DNA of 64,000 nt from NCBI GenBank assembly GCA_039819165.1, contig JBCBSM010000002.1, positions 1 to 64,000 of the forward strand, in the 5' to 3' direction. Shown here piece by piece: positions 25,014-34,488 of this stretch; position 1 is the first letter of the stretch, and every line of letters starts with the position of its first letter. The DNA is from Planctomycetota bacterium (GTDB taxonomy: Bacteria > Planctomycetota > Phycisphaerae > Phycisphaerales > UBA1924). Position numbers and translations under genes: made by a program. Below the pieces are notes generated by a model. The model ran no database searches. It saw only the letters and a list, made by a program, of their open reading frames with translations, and was not told where the DNA came from.

Positions 25014-25622
25014 ATGGCACGGATCATCGTGGTGTACCACAGCGAGAACGGCCACACGCGGCTCGTCGCGGAGACGATCGTCCGGGCGATGCAAGAGTCG
25101 CTCGGCCCGAACGGCAGCGCTGAACTGGGAAACGCGGAGGATGCCGCGCTCCGCGTATCCGAGCTCGAGGCAGCCGACATGATCGTGTTCGGGACGCCGA
25201 CGTACATGGGCGGTCCCTCCGCGACGTTCAAGGCCTTTGCCGAGGCCACGAGCCGGACGTGGGTGCAGAGGCGATGGGTTGGCAAGCTCGCAGCCGGGTT
25301 CACGAACTCCGGCGGACTGCATGGAGACAAGCAGACGACACTCTTCTATTTGGTCACCCTGGCCGCCCAGCATGGAATGGTCTGGGTGCCACTCGTCGAA
25401 ATGGCTCCGGATCGCACGAACGACCACGGCGGAAAGCCGGATGATATCAACCGTGTCGGTGCGTCAATTGGCCTGATGACGCAGTCCGACCGAACGGCTC
25501 CTGGGCATGCACCATCGCCCGGTGACCTGGCTACGGCGTCCCGATTCGGGCACCACCTCGCCAAGACGGCGCTCCGCCTACTCGGAGGTGGGGCGCGGGG
25601 AGAACTCGTGTCCAGCAGTTGA
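25014..25622 (+). CDS. Flavodoxin-fold NAD(P)H:quinone oxidoreductase, WrbA-like
   Basis: 202 residues from ATG 25014 (AGAAGG just upstream). MARIIVVYHSENGHTRLVAETI carries the FMN phosphate loop SENGHT. DMIVFGTPTYMGGPSATFKAFAEATS and GFTNSGGLHGDKQTTLFYLVTLAAQHGMVWVPL are WrbA signatures for flavin and quinone binding. WrbA-type enzymes do two-electron reduction of quinones to avoid radical formation. It is the first gene of a long same-strand cluster with several hydrolases. A second protein of the same fold lies at 30106-30840. Confidence 0.85.
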   Translation: MARIIVVYHSENGHTRLVAETIVRAMQESLGPNGSAELGNAEDAALRVSELEAADMIVFGTPTYMGGPSATFKAFAEATSRTWVQRRWVGKLAAGFTNSGGLHGDKQTTLFYLVTLAAQHGMVWVPLVEMAPDRTNDHGGKPDDINRVGASIGLMTQSDRTAPGHAPSPGDLATASRFGHHLAKTALRLLGGGARGELVSSS

Positions 25623-25694
25623 AGCGGTACGTTGGCCCTCGATGCTCGCCGTCGCCGTACCCAATAAGTAAGTGCAGTAACGCAGGAGAATCCC

Positions 25695-26453
25695 ATGAAT
25701 CCGAAACAGGTCCTCATCGTCACGAGCGCTCTCGCCGCGTCCGCAGGTCTCTGGGCCGTGTCGATCGGGACCACGCCGGCGTATGCCAAGGGCACAACGG
25801 CTCGTGCCACACAGGTCCGGAATGACTCGGTGCTGCTCACTCCGGAGAATTCGACGCTGCTGCTGATCGACTTCCAGCCCCAGATGATCTTCGGGGTGCA
25901 CTCGCACGATCGGCAGATGCTGCGGAACAACGTCGAGGCCCTCGCGAAGTCCGCGAAGGTATTCGACGTGCCAACGGTTCTCACGACGGTCACGGCCGAG
26001 TCGTTCTCAGGGCCCATGATCCCGGAGCTGAAGGCCGTCTTCCCGTCCCACACGATCTACGACCGGACCAGCATGAACACCTGGGACGATGAGCGGGTCG
26101 TGGCCGAATTGGAGAGTACGGGCCGCAAGAAGCTCGTGATCGCTGCGCTCTGGACCGAGGTCTGTCTGACCATGCCGGCCATCGAGGCCTTGGTCGAGGG
26201 CTACGAGGTCTATATCGTGACCGACGCCTCAGGCGGCACGAGCAAAGAGGCGCACGACATGGCGGTGATGCGGATGGTCCAGGCCGGAGCCAAGCCGGTC
26301 ACCTGGCAGCAGGTGCTGCTGGAGTGGCAGCGAGACTGGGCGCACCAGGACACGTACGACGCCGTCACCGGCATCGCGCGCGAGCACTCCGGGGCCTACG
26401 GCGTGGGCATCGACTACGCCTACGGCATGTTCGGGGCCAAGGAAGGTCACTAG
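25695..26453 (+). CDS. Exported isochorismatase-family cysteine hydrolase (copy 1)
   Basis: 252 residues. Residues 1-31 form a signal peptide ending in TPAYA, unusual for this normally cytosolic family. The hydrolase core has LLLIDFQPQM (Asp59), GRKKLVIAALWTEVC (Lys146, Cys157), the Asp-Lys-Cys triad of YcaC/isochorismatase-like amidases. VTDASGGTSKEAHDMAVMRMVQAGAKPVTWQQVLLEW matches the YcaC-like subgroup. The natural substrate of that subgroup is unknown; a periplasmic amide or imide is possible. RBS GCAGGAG lies 8 bases before the start. It is one of three paralogues in this cluster. Confidence 0.88.
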   Translation: MNPKQVLIVTSALAASAGLWAVSIGTTPAYAKGTTARATQVRNDSVLLTPENSTLLLIDFQPQMIFGVHSHDRQMLRNNVEALAKSAKVFDVPTVLTTVTAESFSGPMIPELKAVFPSHTIYDRTSMNTWDDERVVAELESTGRKKLVIAALWTEVCLTMPAIEALVEGYEVYIVTDASGGTSKEAHDMAVMRMVQAGAKPVTWQQVLLEWQRDWAHQDTYDAVTGIAREHSGAYGVGIDYAYGMFGAKEGH

Positions 26454-26463
26454 CTGCAATCGG

Positions 26464-26490
26464 ACGCCGCGGGGTGATGCCCCGCGGTGT
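26464..26490 (+). terminator. Strong intergenic stem-loop between hydrolase 1 and amidohydrolase
   Basis: ACGCCGCGGGG (26464-26474) pairs with CCCCGCGGTGT (26480-26490), with one G-T pair, around loop TGATG. It starts 10 bp after the upstream stop and ends 28 bp before the next ATG. No T-run follows, so it may be a partial terminator or an mRNA-stabilising hairpin that sets the expression ratio inside the cluster. Confidence 0.5.
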
Positions 26491-26518
26491 CCATCCCGTT
26501 CGAGGTGCTGGAGCGCCC

Positions 26519-28297
26519 ATGTTTGCGACGCTGAGAATCCTGTTGGCCATCGGTCTCCTGGCGAGCGCGTACCTGTCCGAGTTTGCGATGGCTCAGCCTG
26601 CGGCGATGGTCGTCGTCAATGCCCGGGTCACCACCCAGAGCGATCTCGGAGAGGCCGAAGCGTTCGCGGTAGACGGCGGGTTGTTCACGATCGTCGGGGG
26701 CAATCGCGACGTCGAACCACTCATCGGACCGGACACGATCGTGATTGACGCCGGCTGGCGTCGCGTGATTCCCGGCCTTAACGATTCGCACATCCACGCG
26801 ACTCGGGGCGGACGGTTCTACAACGCGGAACTCCGCTGGGGCGGTGTACGGTCGCTTGCACGTGGCCTTGAGATGATCCGGCTCCAGGCGCTGCGAACGC
26901 CGGAAGACCAGTGGGTTCGCGTAGTCGGCGGCTGGTCCCCGTATCAGTTTGAGGAACGACGGCTGCCGACGCCTGCCGAACTTACTCGTGCGGCGCCACG
27001 CACACCCGTCTTCGTCCTGTTTCTCTACTCAAAGGGCTACCTGAACGCGGCAGGCGTCGAAGCTCTTGGTATCGACGAGCACACCGTGGTGCCAGAGGGT
27101 GGCAGGATCGAACTCACCGCGGACGGGGGCGCAATTCTGCACGCGGAGCCAAGCCCGGTCATCCTGTACCGGACGGTAGCGGCCTTGCCCAGCCTCTCGA
27201 TCGAGGATCAGGTAAACTCGACTCTGCACTTCTATCGCGAGTTGAACCGCTTCGGAGTCACGAGCGTCGTGGATCCGGGTGGAGGCGGCCACGTGTTTCC
27301 CGCCGACTACGCCGCGTCCCAGAAGCTCGCCGCAGACGGACGCCTGAACCTGCGAGTCGGCAACTATCTCTTCGCTGGAGATCCCGGGCGCGAACTCGAC
27401 CAGTACAGCGCGTGGAGCCGCCGGGAACGCGTCGGCATGAACCGGGCGGTCGACCTGCTCCGCGGGTTCACGACCAGCGGTGCCGGCGAGAACCTCACGG
27501 CCGCGGCCGCCGATTACGAGAACTTCATGGCGCCACGACCGGTGCTTGCCGGGGCCATGGAGGGCGAACTGGGAGCCGTCGTTTCCTTCCTGGTCGAGAG
27601 CCGATGGCCGATCCGGATCCATGCAACCTATGACGAGTCGATCGCACGAATTCTGGATGTGCTCGAGACGGCCGACCGCACGCACGGTCTGGATGGACTC
27701 CGAGTGGCAATCGACCATGGCGAGACGATGTCGGTCGAGAGCATCCGCCGCCTGGCGAAGCTCGGCGGCGGCGTGGCGATCCAGAACCGCATGGCGTTTG
27801 CCGGCGAGTTCTTCGCGGACCGATACGGCCCTGAGGCTGCGCGGTACGCTCCGCCGCTGCGAGCGCTCATCGATGCTGGCGTCCCGGTCGGTGCGGGCAC
27901 CGACGCGACACGCGTCTCGAATCACAACCCGTGGCTCAGTCTTGAGTGGTTGGTGACCGGACGCACGCTCGGCGGGCTGACCCTATTCGCAGACGACAAC
28001 CGCCTGACCCGTAGCGAGGCACTCCAGGCGTACACGATCGGAAGCGCGTGGTTCACCGGTGACCAGCAGGTTAAGGGTCGCATCGCGCCGGGCCAGTACG
28101 CAGACTTCGCGGTGCTCAGCGACGACTACTTCGCCGTTGACGAGGACGCCATTGGACACATCGAATCATTGCTGACGGTTGTCCAGGGTCGGCCCGCGTA
28201 CGCATCGGGCCGATATGCCGAAGCCGTGGATGTGCCGGCGCTTCCCCCAGTCACGCCCGCCTGGTCGCCCGTCCGCACATTCGGCGGGTTCCAATGA
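26519..28297 (+). CDS. Exported YtcJ-like amidohydrolase (Amidohydro_3)
   Basis: 592 residues from ATG 26519 (GGAG at 26510-26513). Residues 1-25 are a signal peptide ending AMA. The metal-dependent hydrolase core has VIPGLNDSHIHATRGG (H91, H93), GVTSVVDPGG, WPIRIHATYDESI, VAIDHGETM and VPVGAGTDATRVSNHNPWLSL, ending with GRIAPGQYADFAVLSDDYF. YtcJ-like enzymes cleave N-acyl amides and related C-N bonds with one or two metal ions. Export with hydrolase 1 suggests the first steps occur outside the cytoplasm. The substrate cannot be told from sequence. Confidence 0.88.
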   Translation: MFATLRILLAIGLLASAYLSEFAMAQPAAMVVVNARVTTQSDLGEAEAFAVDGGLFTIVGGNRDVEPLIGPDTIVIDAGWRRVIPGLNDSHIHATRGGRFYNAELRWGGVRSLARGLEMIRLQALRTPEDQWVRVVGGWSPYQFEERRLPTPAELTRAAPRTPVFVLFLYSKGYLNAAGVEALGIDEHTVVPEGGRIELTADGGAILHAEPSPVILYRTVAALPSLSIEDQVNSTLHFYRELNRFGVTSVVDPGGGGHVFPADYAASQKLAADGRLNLRVGNYLFAGDPGRELDQYSAWSRRERVGMNRAVDLLRGFTTSGAGENLTAAAADYENFMAPRPVLAGAMEGELGAVVSFLVESRWPIRIHATYDESIARILDVLETADRTHGLDGLRVAIDHGETMSVESIRRLAKLGGGVAIQNRMAFAGEFFADRYGPEAARYAPPLRALIDAGVPVGAGTDATRVSNHNPWLSLEWLVTGRTLGGLTLFADDNRLTRSEALQAYTIGSAWFTGDQQVKGRIAPGQYADFAVLSDDYFAVDEDAIGHIESLLTVVQGRPAYASGRYAEAVDVPALPPVTPAWSPVRTFGGFQ

Positions 28298-28356
28298 TGA
28301 ACCGTTGTGTCACTCACGAGTTGCCAGGCAAATCAGTTAACACGAAGAGGAACAAC

Positions 28357-28956
28357 ATGAAGAACGCATTCACCACTAAAGACGCCGCGATGCTGCTCAT
28401 CGATCACCAGCGGGGCACGATCAAGCTTGCCCAGAACATCGATCATCGCGAACTGGTCGCCAACACCCGCGCGCTCGCGCGAACGGCGGCCGAGACCGGC
28501 ATGCCGCTGGTTCTGACGTCGAGCCAAGAGGACCACTTCCAGGGACTACTACTCGATGACATCCAGCACATTGCACCCGAGGCTTACGAGGCTCGGATCA
28601 AGCGCCCCGGCGTGGTGGATGCATGGATGTACGAGCCGTTCAAGGGTGCGGTAGAGGCGACGGGCCGCAAGCGATTGATCATGGCGGGACTCACGAATGA
28701 CGTCTGCATCGTATATCCCGCCATCAGCGCCTTCGAGGAGGGCTACGACGTGCAGGTCGTCGTCGATGCCGGCGGCTCTCCGACGCAGGCCGCCGACACC
28801 GCCGCAATCGAGCGGATGCGGAACGCGGGCGTCACGATTACGTCGACGAACCAGGTCATGGCGGAGCTCGCGACCGACTGGTCGTCGGATGTGGGCCAGA
28901 CCATCCAGGGCATCATGTACGAAGAGAACCTCAAGCCGTTGGTCGAGACGCCCTAG
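28357..28956 (+). CDS. Isochorismatase-family cysteine hydrolase, YcaC-like (copy 2)
   Basis: 199 residues from ATG 28357, with AAGAGGA 6 bases upstream; an earlier in-frame ATG lacks support. The triad is D16 (MLLIDHQRG), K105 and C117 (GLTNDVCIVY). No signal peptide is present, so it is cytosolic, unlike copy 1. VVVDAGGSPTQAADTAAIERMRNAGVTITSTNQVMAEL is typical of the YcaC subgroup. It follows the amidohydrolase by 59 bp. Copies 2 and 3 share the start AMLLIDHQ-GT, closer to each other than to copy 1. Confidence 0.9.
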   Translation: MKNAFTTKDAAMLLIDHQRGTIKLAQNIDHRELVANTRALARTAAETGMPLVLTSSQEDHFQGLLLDDIQHIAPEAYEARIKRPGVVDAWMYEPFKGAVEATGRKRLIMAGLTNDVCIVYPAISAFEEGYDVQVVVDAGGSPTQAADTAAIERMRNAGVTITSTNQVMAELATDWSSDVGQTIQGIMYEENLKPLVETP

Positions 28957-29065
28957 CAGCCCGGAAGGCAACGCGATGTTCGCGACCAGCTCCGCCGCCC
29001 GGCCGCAGATGCTGCAACAGTCCAAATGCCGGCGGCGGCCACACGCGGCACGGGAGCACGAAGCC

Positions 29066-29956
29066 ATGCCAGTCTTCGCCGCCAGTGACCATCACGTCGT
29101 CGCTCTCGCCACCGGGGTGTCGTTGGGCTGCTCGATTCTTGGCTCGGGGCCACCGGTGCTGCTGTGGCACGGCTTTCTGGGCAACCGCGCGGCGTGGCGA
29201 CACGTTGCCTCGATGCTCCAGGACCGCTACACCGTGATCGTTCCCGACATGCGTGGCTACGGCAGTTCTTCACGACCGGCAACTGGGTACGACGGCCTCT
29301 CGCTGATGTCCGATTGTCGCGCACTCCTCCGGCACCTGGGCTACCGAGAGACGCACATCATCGCGCATGACATGGGGGCGGCACCGGCGCTGCTGTGGGC
29401 GGCGACGCACCCGGGCGAGGTGCTCTCGCTCTCGTATGTCGAGGAACCCTTGCTGACCTCGGACGTGGTCGGCACGCTCATTCGGATGACGCCCGAAGAG
29501 GCCCGCAACGGCGGACTGTGGTGGTGGATGCTTGCGTATGCAAGCGACATGGCCGAGCGGCTCATTTCGGGTCACGAGCGAGCGTTCGTCGATTGGTTCT
29601 ACGACTCCTACGCCGCCGCTCCGGATCGCATAGACAATGAAGCGCGAGAGTGCTACGCCAGCGATCTCATGCAACCAGGCGGCATACGAGGCTGGTTCGG
29701 CGTGTACCGCGCCGTCTTCGAGACGATTCGCCAGACCGAGAGCGCCCTCCGGGTCCCGGTGGAGACCCCGATTCTCGCACTCGGCGGCGAGCATTCTCTG
29801 GGCAGTCGCGTTGGGGACATGCTCCGTCCGATCGGCCGCGATGTCGAGGTGGGCGTGATTCCCGGATCGGGCCACTTTGTGCCCGAAGAGAAGCCGCACG
29901 AGCTATGCCGCAGGTGGCTGGAATTCGTCCAGCGGCACCAGATGGAGATTGCATAG
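29066..29956 (+). CDS. Alpha/beta hydrolase, epoxide hydrolase/haloalkanoate dehalogenase-like
   Basis: 296 residues from ATG 29066 (GGGAG upstream); ATG 28976 with GGAAGG upstream is an alternative that adds 30 basic residues. LLWHGFLGNRAAWRHV is the oxyanion HG region, DMRGYGSSSRP follows, and the nucleophile elbow is IIAHDMGAAPAL with Asp102, the aspartyl type used by epoxide hydrolases and dehalogenases. VIPGSGHFVPEEKP gives the catalytic His. A tryptophan-rich cap (GLWWWMLAYASDM) lies between. It probably opens an epoxide or removes halide; which is not determined. Confidence 0.86.
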   Translation: MPVFAASDHHVVALATGVSLGCSILGSGPPVLLWHGFLGNRAAWRHVASMLQDRYTVIVPDMRGYGSSSRPATGYDGLSLMSDCRALLRHLGYRETHIIAHDMGAAPALLWAATHPGEVLSLSYVEEPLLTSDVVGTLIRMTPEEARNGGLWWWMLAYASDMAERLISGHERAFVDWFYDSYAAAPDRIDNEARECYASDLMQPGGIRGWFGVYRAVFETIRQTESALRVPVETPILALGGEHSLGSRVGDMLRPIGRDVEVGVIPGSGHFVPEEKPHELCRRWLEFVQRHQMEIA

Positions 29957-30105
29957 ACGCGAGTACATCGGCCAGCAGCACTCGTACGGGGATCGCGACG
30001 CGACGAGGATCGATGGATCGACGCCCCGGCCACGCACGACACGGTGTGCCGGCAGTGCGGCATCCAGATGAATCGTGGCAGCGCCCCGCTAGCAGGAGTC
30101 CGACG

Positions 30106-30840
30106 ATGATCAATGGCCAGAGCTGCAAGGTGCTGCTCGTCTTCACGACCGAGACAAATTCGACGCGTCAGATGGCGGACGCGGTTGCCGAGGGTGTGCG
30201 GTCCGTCCCAGGGTCAACCTGCGAGGTCGTGTGCCTCGAGCGGGGCACGGAGGTCCAGGCGTCGGACGTGCCCGTGTACGACGCGCTCATACTCGGCACT
30301 CCGGTCCGACATCGGACGATGCACCATCGAGTGAAGCGATTCATCGAGAGCACCCTTGAGACCCTCTGGCTCCGTGATGAGACCGTCGGTATGGTCGGCG
30401 GAGTATTCTGCGTTGGCGGGGGCCACGGGGACACCGGAGCGGGAGCCGAGTTGTGCCTGCTCGGCATGCTCTCCGCGATGGCCGCCAACGGGATGATCCC
30501 GGCGCCCCTTCCAAAGTGCACGCCCGGATTCGATCACGCCGGGAACCACTGGGGACCGGTCGGGAGATCGGGGGGGGCGAAGATGCAGCCGCTGTGGCTG
30601 AGTGCCGACATGCTGGCGTGCGCGACGACGCACGGATCGAACATCGCACGGCTCGCTCGGGTCCTCAAGCCGCACCGCCCAAGCCTGTTCCAGAGGGGGA
30701 ACGTGGCCCCAACGCCCGAGCTCGCCGAGGCATTTTCGATGGGCGCGGGCGGCGAGCACGCGGGCGTGCCAGAACCGGGCGCGAACGTTGCCCATCGTGT
30801 GGAGCCGCCCCACGGGTTCCCGTCCGGGCCGAGCGATTGA
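30106..30840 (+). CDS. Flavodoxin-fold oxidoreductase, WrbA-like (second copy)
   Basis: 244 residues from ATG 30106 with CAGGAG 8 bases upstream. KVLLVFTTETNSTRQMADAV carries a phosphate loop, but with TTETNST instead of the usual S-x-x-G-x-T. DALILGTPVRHRTMHHRVKRFIEST and GVFCVGGGHGDTGAGAELCLLGMLSAMAANGMI correspond to the flavin and quinone sites. The C-terminal ~60 residues (QRGNVAPTPELAEAFSMGAGGEHA) extend past the family's usual 200. It is more diverged than the copy at 25014-25622, so FMN binding should be regarded as probable, not shown. Confidence 0.75.
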   Translation: MINGQSCKVLLVFTTETNSTRQMADAVAEGVRSVPGSTCEVVCLERGTEVQASDVPVYDALILGTPVRHRTMHHRVKRFIESTLETLWLRDETVGMVGGVFCVGGGHGDTGAGAELCLLGMLSAMAANGMIPAPLPKCTPGFDHAGNHWGPVGRSGGAKMQPLWLSADMLACATTHGSNIARLARVLKPHRPSLFQRGNVAPTPELAEAFSMGAGGEHAGVPEPGANVAHRVEPPHGFPSGPSD

Positions 30841-30902
30841 TAGCGCTCGCGTGCCAGCCGCCGGGCCGCAGCACGGCCGATGATCCTCGTCCCATCCAGC
30901 AC

Positions 30903-32369
30903 ATGGCACCCATGCACAGGCACTCGCTCGCTCACGGAGATGCACGCGGCGCGCATCGCACGGGTCCTCGTTCGGCGGCCTGCAGCGCGCTCATGGTGCT
31001 CACAGCGTGCGCCGCTCGTGGCCATGCGCAGCAGGAAGGCCGCCAATCTGCCTACAGGCTTCCGCCGGTGCAGATGCTTCGCTGGGCGGAGGACTACACG
31101 ACGCTCCTGGATCAACCCCTGCGAGGCATCGATCGACTCAAGTACATACCGCTCGATCCGGCGGGACGCAGCCATCTCTCGCTTGGCGGATCCATCCGAG
31201 AGCAGTTCGAGTTCTACAACAACCGAGACTTTGGATTCGCCGAGGCAGACGATGATGCGTTCTTGCTGCACCGGCTCATGGTGCATGCCGATCTCCACGT
31301 GGATGACGGCGTGCGGGTGTTCGCTGAACTCGGCAATACGCGAGCCATCGGCCTCGGCGAGGAGCCGCCACCGCTCGACGAGAACAGGCTCTTCCTCCAC
31401 CAAGGATTCATCGATCTTGCGGTCGTAGATGGTCTCGATGGCATGCCCGGCCTCGATCTGCGGGTCGGTCGGCAGGAAATGCCGCTTGGCTCCGCCCGGC
31501 TGATCTCGCTCCGGGACGGGCCGAACAACCGCCTGAGCTTCGACGCTGCGCGGGCAACGGTCTCCGGAGAGAACTGGGCAACGGACGTCTTCGCTGCGAC
31601 GCCCGTCGACCTGCAGTCGGGCGTGTTCGACGACCAGATCAACGACGAGACCCTGCTGTGGGGCGCGTACGGCACGCTGCACGAGATCCAAGAGCACACG
31701 AGCGTTGATCTGTACTACATCGGGATCCATCGCGATGAGCGGCGATTCGGGAACGCCTTCGGCGACGAGGTCCGCCATTCGGTTGGTACCAGGATCTTCG
31801 GGCACACGAATGGCTTCGATTTCAATACGGAGTTGGTGTACCAGTTCGGCTCCATTGGCTCCGCCGATATTGCCGCTGGCACGATCGCGAACGACTTCGG
31901 CTATACGTGGGCGTCGGCGCCATGGGCGCCGCGGGTCGGCATCCGGCTGGACTACAGCAGCGGCGCTCGCGGCGCCGGTTCGACGACCGAGACGTTCGAC
32001 CCGCTGTTCCCCAAGAACAACTACTTCAGCGAGGCCGCCGTCATCTTCCCCGCCAACATCATCGACGTGAATCCGAACGTCACGGTCTACCCGACGGAGC
32101 ATCTCGCCATCGAGATCATGTGGGACTTTCTCTGGAGGGCTTCGCCGGATGACGCGGTGTACATACCGCCGGGACGCCCCCTCTTCGCGCCGACGCTCTC
32201 GGATGGCCGCTTCATCGGCAACAGCCTCTCCCTCCTTGCCGAGTACCACCTCGCCCGGGGAACGAGCGTTAACGCGGCCTTCACGTTCTTCGATGCCGGC
32301 AACGCCGTTCGAGACGCCGGCGGCGAGGACATCGTCTATGCGGCCGCCTGGGTGGAGTTCAAGTTCTAG
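30903..32369 (+). CDS. Outer-membrane alginate-export-family porin
   Basis: 488 residues from ATG 30903 (ATG 30912 also in frame). The N-terminal signal ends near RGHAQ. The rest shows alternating beta-strand segments with turns: LSLGGSIREQFEFYNNRDFGF, FLLHRLMVHADLHVDDGVRVFAELGNTRAIG, LDLRVGRQEMPLGSARLISLRDGPNNRLSFD, and the C-terminal aromatic ending AAWVEFKF required for barrel assembly. This is the alginate_exp (AlgE-like) pattern. It would let the substrate of the adjacent exported hydrolases enter the periplasm. No alginate lyase or synthesis genes are near. Confidence 0.85.
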   Translation: MAPMHRHSLAHGDARGAHRTGPRSAACSALMVLTACAARGHAQQEGRQSAYRLPPVQMLRWAEDYTTLLDQPLRGIDRLKYIPLDPAGRSHLSLGGSIREQFEFYNNRDFGFAEADDDAFLLHRLMVHADLHVDDGVRVFAELGNTRAIGLGEEPPPLDENRLFLHQGFIDLAVVDGLDGMPGLDLRVGRQEMPLGSARLISLRDGPNNRLSFDAARATVSGENWATDVFAATPVDLQSGVFDDQINDETLLWGAYGTLHEIQEHTSVDLYYIGIHRDERRFGNAFGDEVRHSVGTRIFGHTNGFDFNTELVYQFGSIGSADIAAGTIANDFGYTWASAPWAPRVGIRLDYSSGARGAGSTTETFDPLFPKNNYFSEAAVIFPANIIDVNPNVTVYPTEHLAIEIMWDFLWRASPDDAVYIPPGRPLFAPTLSDGRFIGNSLSLLAEYHLARGTSVNAAFTFFDAGNAVRDAGGEDIVYAAAWVEFKF

Positions 32370-32765
32370 GGACGTCCTGCACACGTCCGCCACCTCGGCC
32401 GTGAGCAGCCGCCGTGACGCAACCGCGTGGGTATGCCCGCCATGGACCACGACGCCTCGGGAGTGGACGCGGAGTGCCCCGCGCGACGAGAAGGCCGCGG
32501 ACCCGAGGGGGATCCTCCCGGGCGTGGAATCCGCGTCCGTCCAGGATTCGTGCCGGATGTGGCGGATCCAGAAGGGACACGTCGGCTCTTTCGGGCGACT
32601 CCTCCGCCGCCCCAGGAGCAGCGGATCGTCCGTTATCCAGAATCTGCGTCAGACGCATCGAAGCCCTGTCCGCAACTCGGGGTGATCGTCGTGATCTGCA
32701 TGGCGACCTGGCATCGCACGCGCAGGCTCGCCACGCAGGCCACGCCGATCTATTGAGGGAGTCTC
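32370..32765 (+). other. Intergenic region with leader-like features, no supportable gene
   Basis: 396 bp between the porin and aldehyde dehydrogenase genes. A weak hairpin GGACGT/ACGTCC (32370-32375/32383-32388) follows the porin stop. Open frames here lack ribosome sites and family motifs. GAGGGA at 32756-32761 serves the next gene. A promoter for the right half of the cluster may lie here, but no clear -35/-10 pair is seen. Confidence 0.45.
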
Positions 32766-34283
32766 ATGATGACCGTAGTAGCGCACCCGGAACACGCCGT
32801 TGGGCCCGCGGGGGCCTTTCTCAGGAAGACGCACCGACTCTTGATCGACGGCAACTGGGTCGATGCACGGTCTGGCGAGACGTTCGAGACCATCAACCCA
32901 GCAACCGAAGGCGTCCTGGCCTCGGTCGCCCTCGGGGATGCGGCCGACATCGATGCCGCGGTTGCCGCCGCTCGCAGGGCTTTCGATGACGGCCCCTGGC
33001 CGCGCATGACTCCCGCAGAGCGCCAGCGCATCCTGCAGCGACTCGGCGATCTCATCGAACAACACGGCGAGGAGCTTGCCTGGATCGAGAGCCTGGACAA
33101 TGGCAAGCCGGTAAGCGTCGCTCGGGTGGCCGACATTCCGCTCACCGCCGACCTGTTCCACTACATGGCGGCGCACGCCCGAACGCGGGAGGGGCACGTC
33201 GTGCCGACGTCGGACTTCGCCGTTCCGGGGGCCGATTTCCACGCATACACATTAGAGGAGCCCGTCGGCGTAGTCGGTTTGGTGACGCCGTGGAACTACC
33301 CACTCCTGATCGCGGCCGGCTGGCAGATGGCCGGTGCGCTAGCCGCGGGCAACACCATCGTCCTCAAGCCCTCGGAGGTGACTCCGCTGTCGATCATCCG
33401 TTTCGGTGAGCTTGCGCTGGAGGCGGGCGTGCCGCCGGGGGTGATCAACATCGTCCAGGGCTACGGCGCCGGTGCCGGGGCTCGATTGGTTGAGCATCCG
33501 CAGGTCGACAAGATCGGATTCACGGGATCTACCAGGACGGGCCGGGGGCTGTTGAAGTCTGTCGCCGACTCGAACCTCAAGAAGGTCACGCTCGAGCTGG
33601 GTGGGAAGTCGCCGGACATCATCTTCGCGGACGCGGATATCGACGCCGCGATTGCAGGCGTGTCCATGGGCGTGTTCTTCAACCAGGGAGAGTGCTGCTG
33701 TGCCGGCACGCGCATCTTCGTGGAAGACAAGGTATACGACCGGGTCGTCGCCGGGATGGTGGAAGAGGCGCGGAAGATCCGTCTCGGGTCGGGGCAGGAG
33801 CCGGAGACGGACATGGGTCCGGTCGTGTCGCAGCGGCAACTCGACACGGTCATGGGCTACATCGACGCCGGAAGGAACGATGGTGCGACCATTGCGGTCG
33901 GCGGTGCCCGCGTCGGCGACCAGGGGTACTTCGTAGAACCGACCCTGTTCACCGATGTCGATCCCGGCATGTCGATCGTCCGCGAGGAAATATTCGGACC
34001 CGTCGCATCCATCGAGCGGTTCTCCGACGTGGACGACGTGATCCGGCGTGCCAACGACACGGAGTACGGGCTCGGTGCCGGGGTCTGGACCACCGATGTC
34101 GCCAAGACGCACCGCGTCGCGCGTGCGATCCGCGCCGGGACGGTGTTCACGAACTGCTACAACGTCTTCGATGCGGCCATGCCGTTCGGAGGCTACAAGC
34201 AGTCTGGGTGGGGCCGCAACCGCGGGCGGCAGGCGTTCGAGGCGTTCACCGAGACCAAGGCGGTCTACGTGAAGCTCAACTGA
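32766..34283 (+). CDS. NAD(P)-dependent aldehyde dehydrogenase (betaine-aldehyde/phenylacetaldehyde DH-like)
   Basis: 505 residues. Classic ALDH motifs: VTPWNYPLL, KPSEVTP (Lys201), GFTGSTRTGR (cofactor loop), LELGGKSPDIIF with the general base E277, and NQGECCCAGTR with the catalytic Cys as the middle residue (C311). EEIFGPVASIERF and AMPFGGYKQSGWGR complete the fold. The enzyme oxidises an aldehyde to an acid in the cytoplasm; the ECCCAG variant is seen in class 1/2 and betaine-type enzymes. In this cluster it could finish breakdown of an aldehyde from the hydrolases. Length is normal for the family. Confidence 0.93.
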   Translation: MMTVVAHPEHAVGPAGAFLRKTHRLLIDGNWVDARSGETFETINPATEGVLASVALGDAADIDAAVAAARRAFDDGPWPRMTPAERQRILQRLGDLIEQHGEELAWIESLDNGKPVSVARVADIPLTADLFHYMAAHARTREGHVVPTSDFAVPGADFHAYTLEEPVGVVGLVTPWNYPLLIAAGWQMAGALAAGNTIVLKPSEVTPLSIIRFGELALEAGVPPGVINIVQGYGAGAGARLVEHPQVDKIGFTGSTRTGRGLLKSVADSNLKKVTLELGGKSPDIIFADADIDAAIAGVSMGVFFNQGECCCAGTRIFVEDKVYDRVVAGMVEEARKIRLGSGQEPETDMGPVVSQRQLDTVMGYIDAGRNDGATIAVGGARVGDQGYFVEPTLFTDVDPGMSIVREEIFGPVASIERFSDVDDVIRRANDTEYGLGAGVWTTDVAKTHRVARAIRAGTVFTNCYNVFDAAMPFGGYKQSGWGRNRGRQAFEAFTETKAVYVKLN

Positions 34284-34488
34284 CGGATGCTCGGTCCGGA
34301 CGCCGGTCTTCGGTGCTGCCAGCACATCGCCCATCCTGCCAGTGGATGATCTATGGGCGCGAGCCAAGGCCATACCCGAAACCGATGTGCAGGGCCTCCT
34401 CCGCCTGACGCCCCCGCAGCACACGTGCACCGCCGCCGGAGAGTTCGGCGTTGCACTCCGAACCACCACAGACGCAAGGAAGTCCACG

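Noticed and set aside
32427-32756. Plus-strand open frame of 109 codons before the aldehyde dehydrogenase
   Set aside because: Pro/Arg-rich, no motif, no ribosome site.
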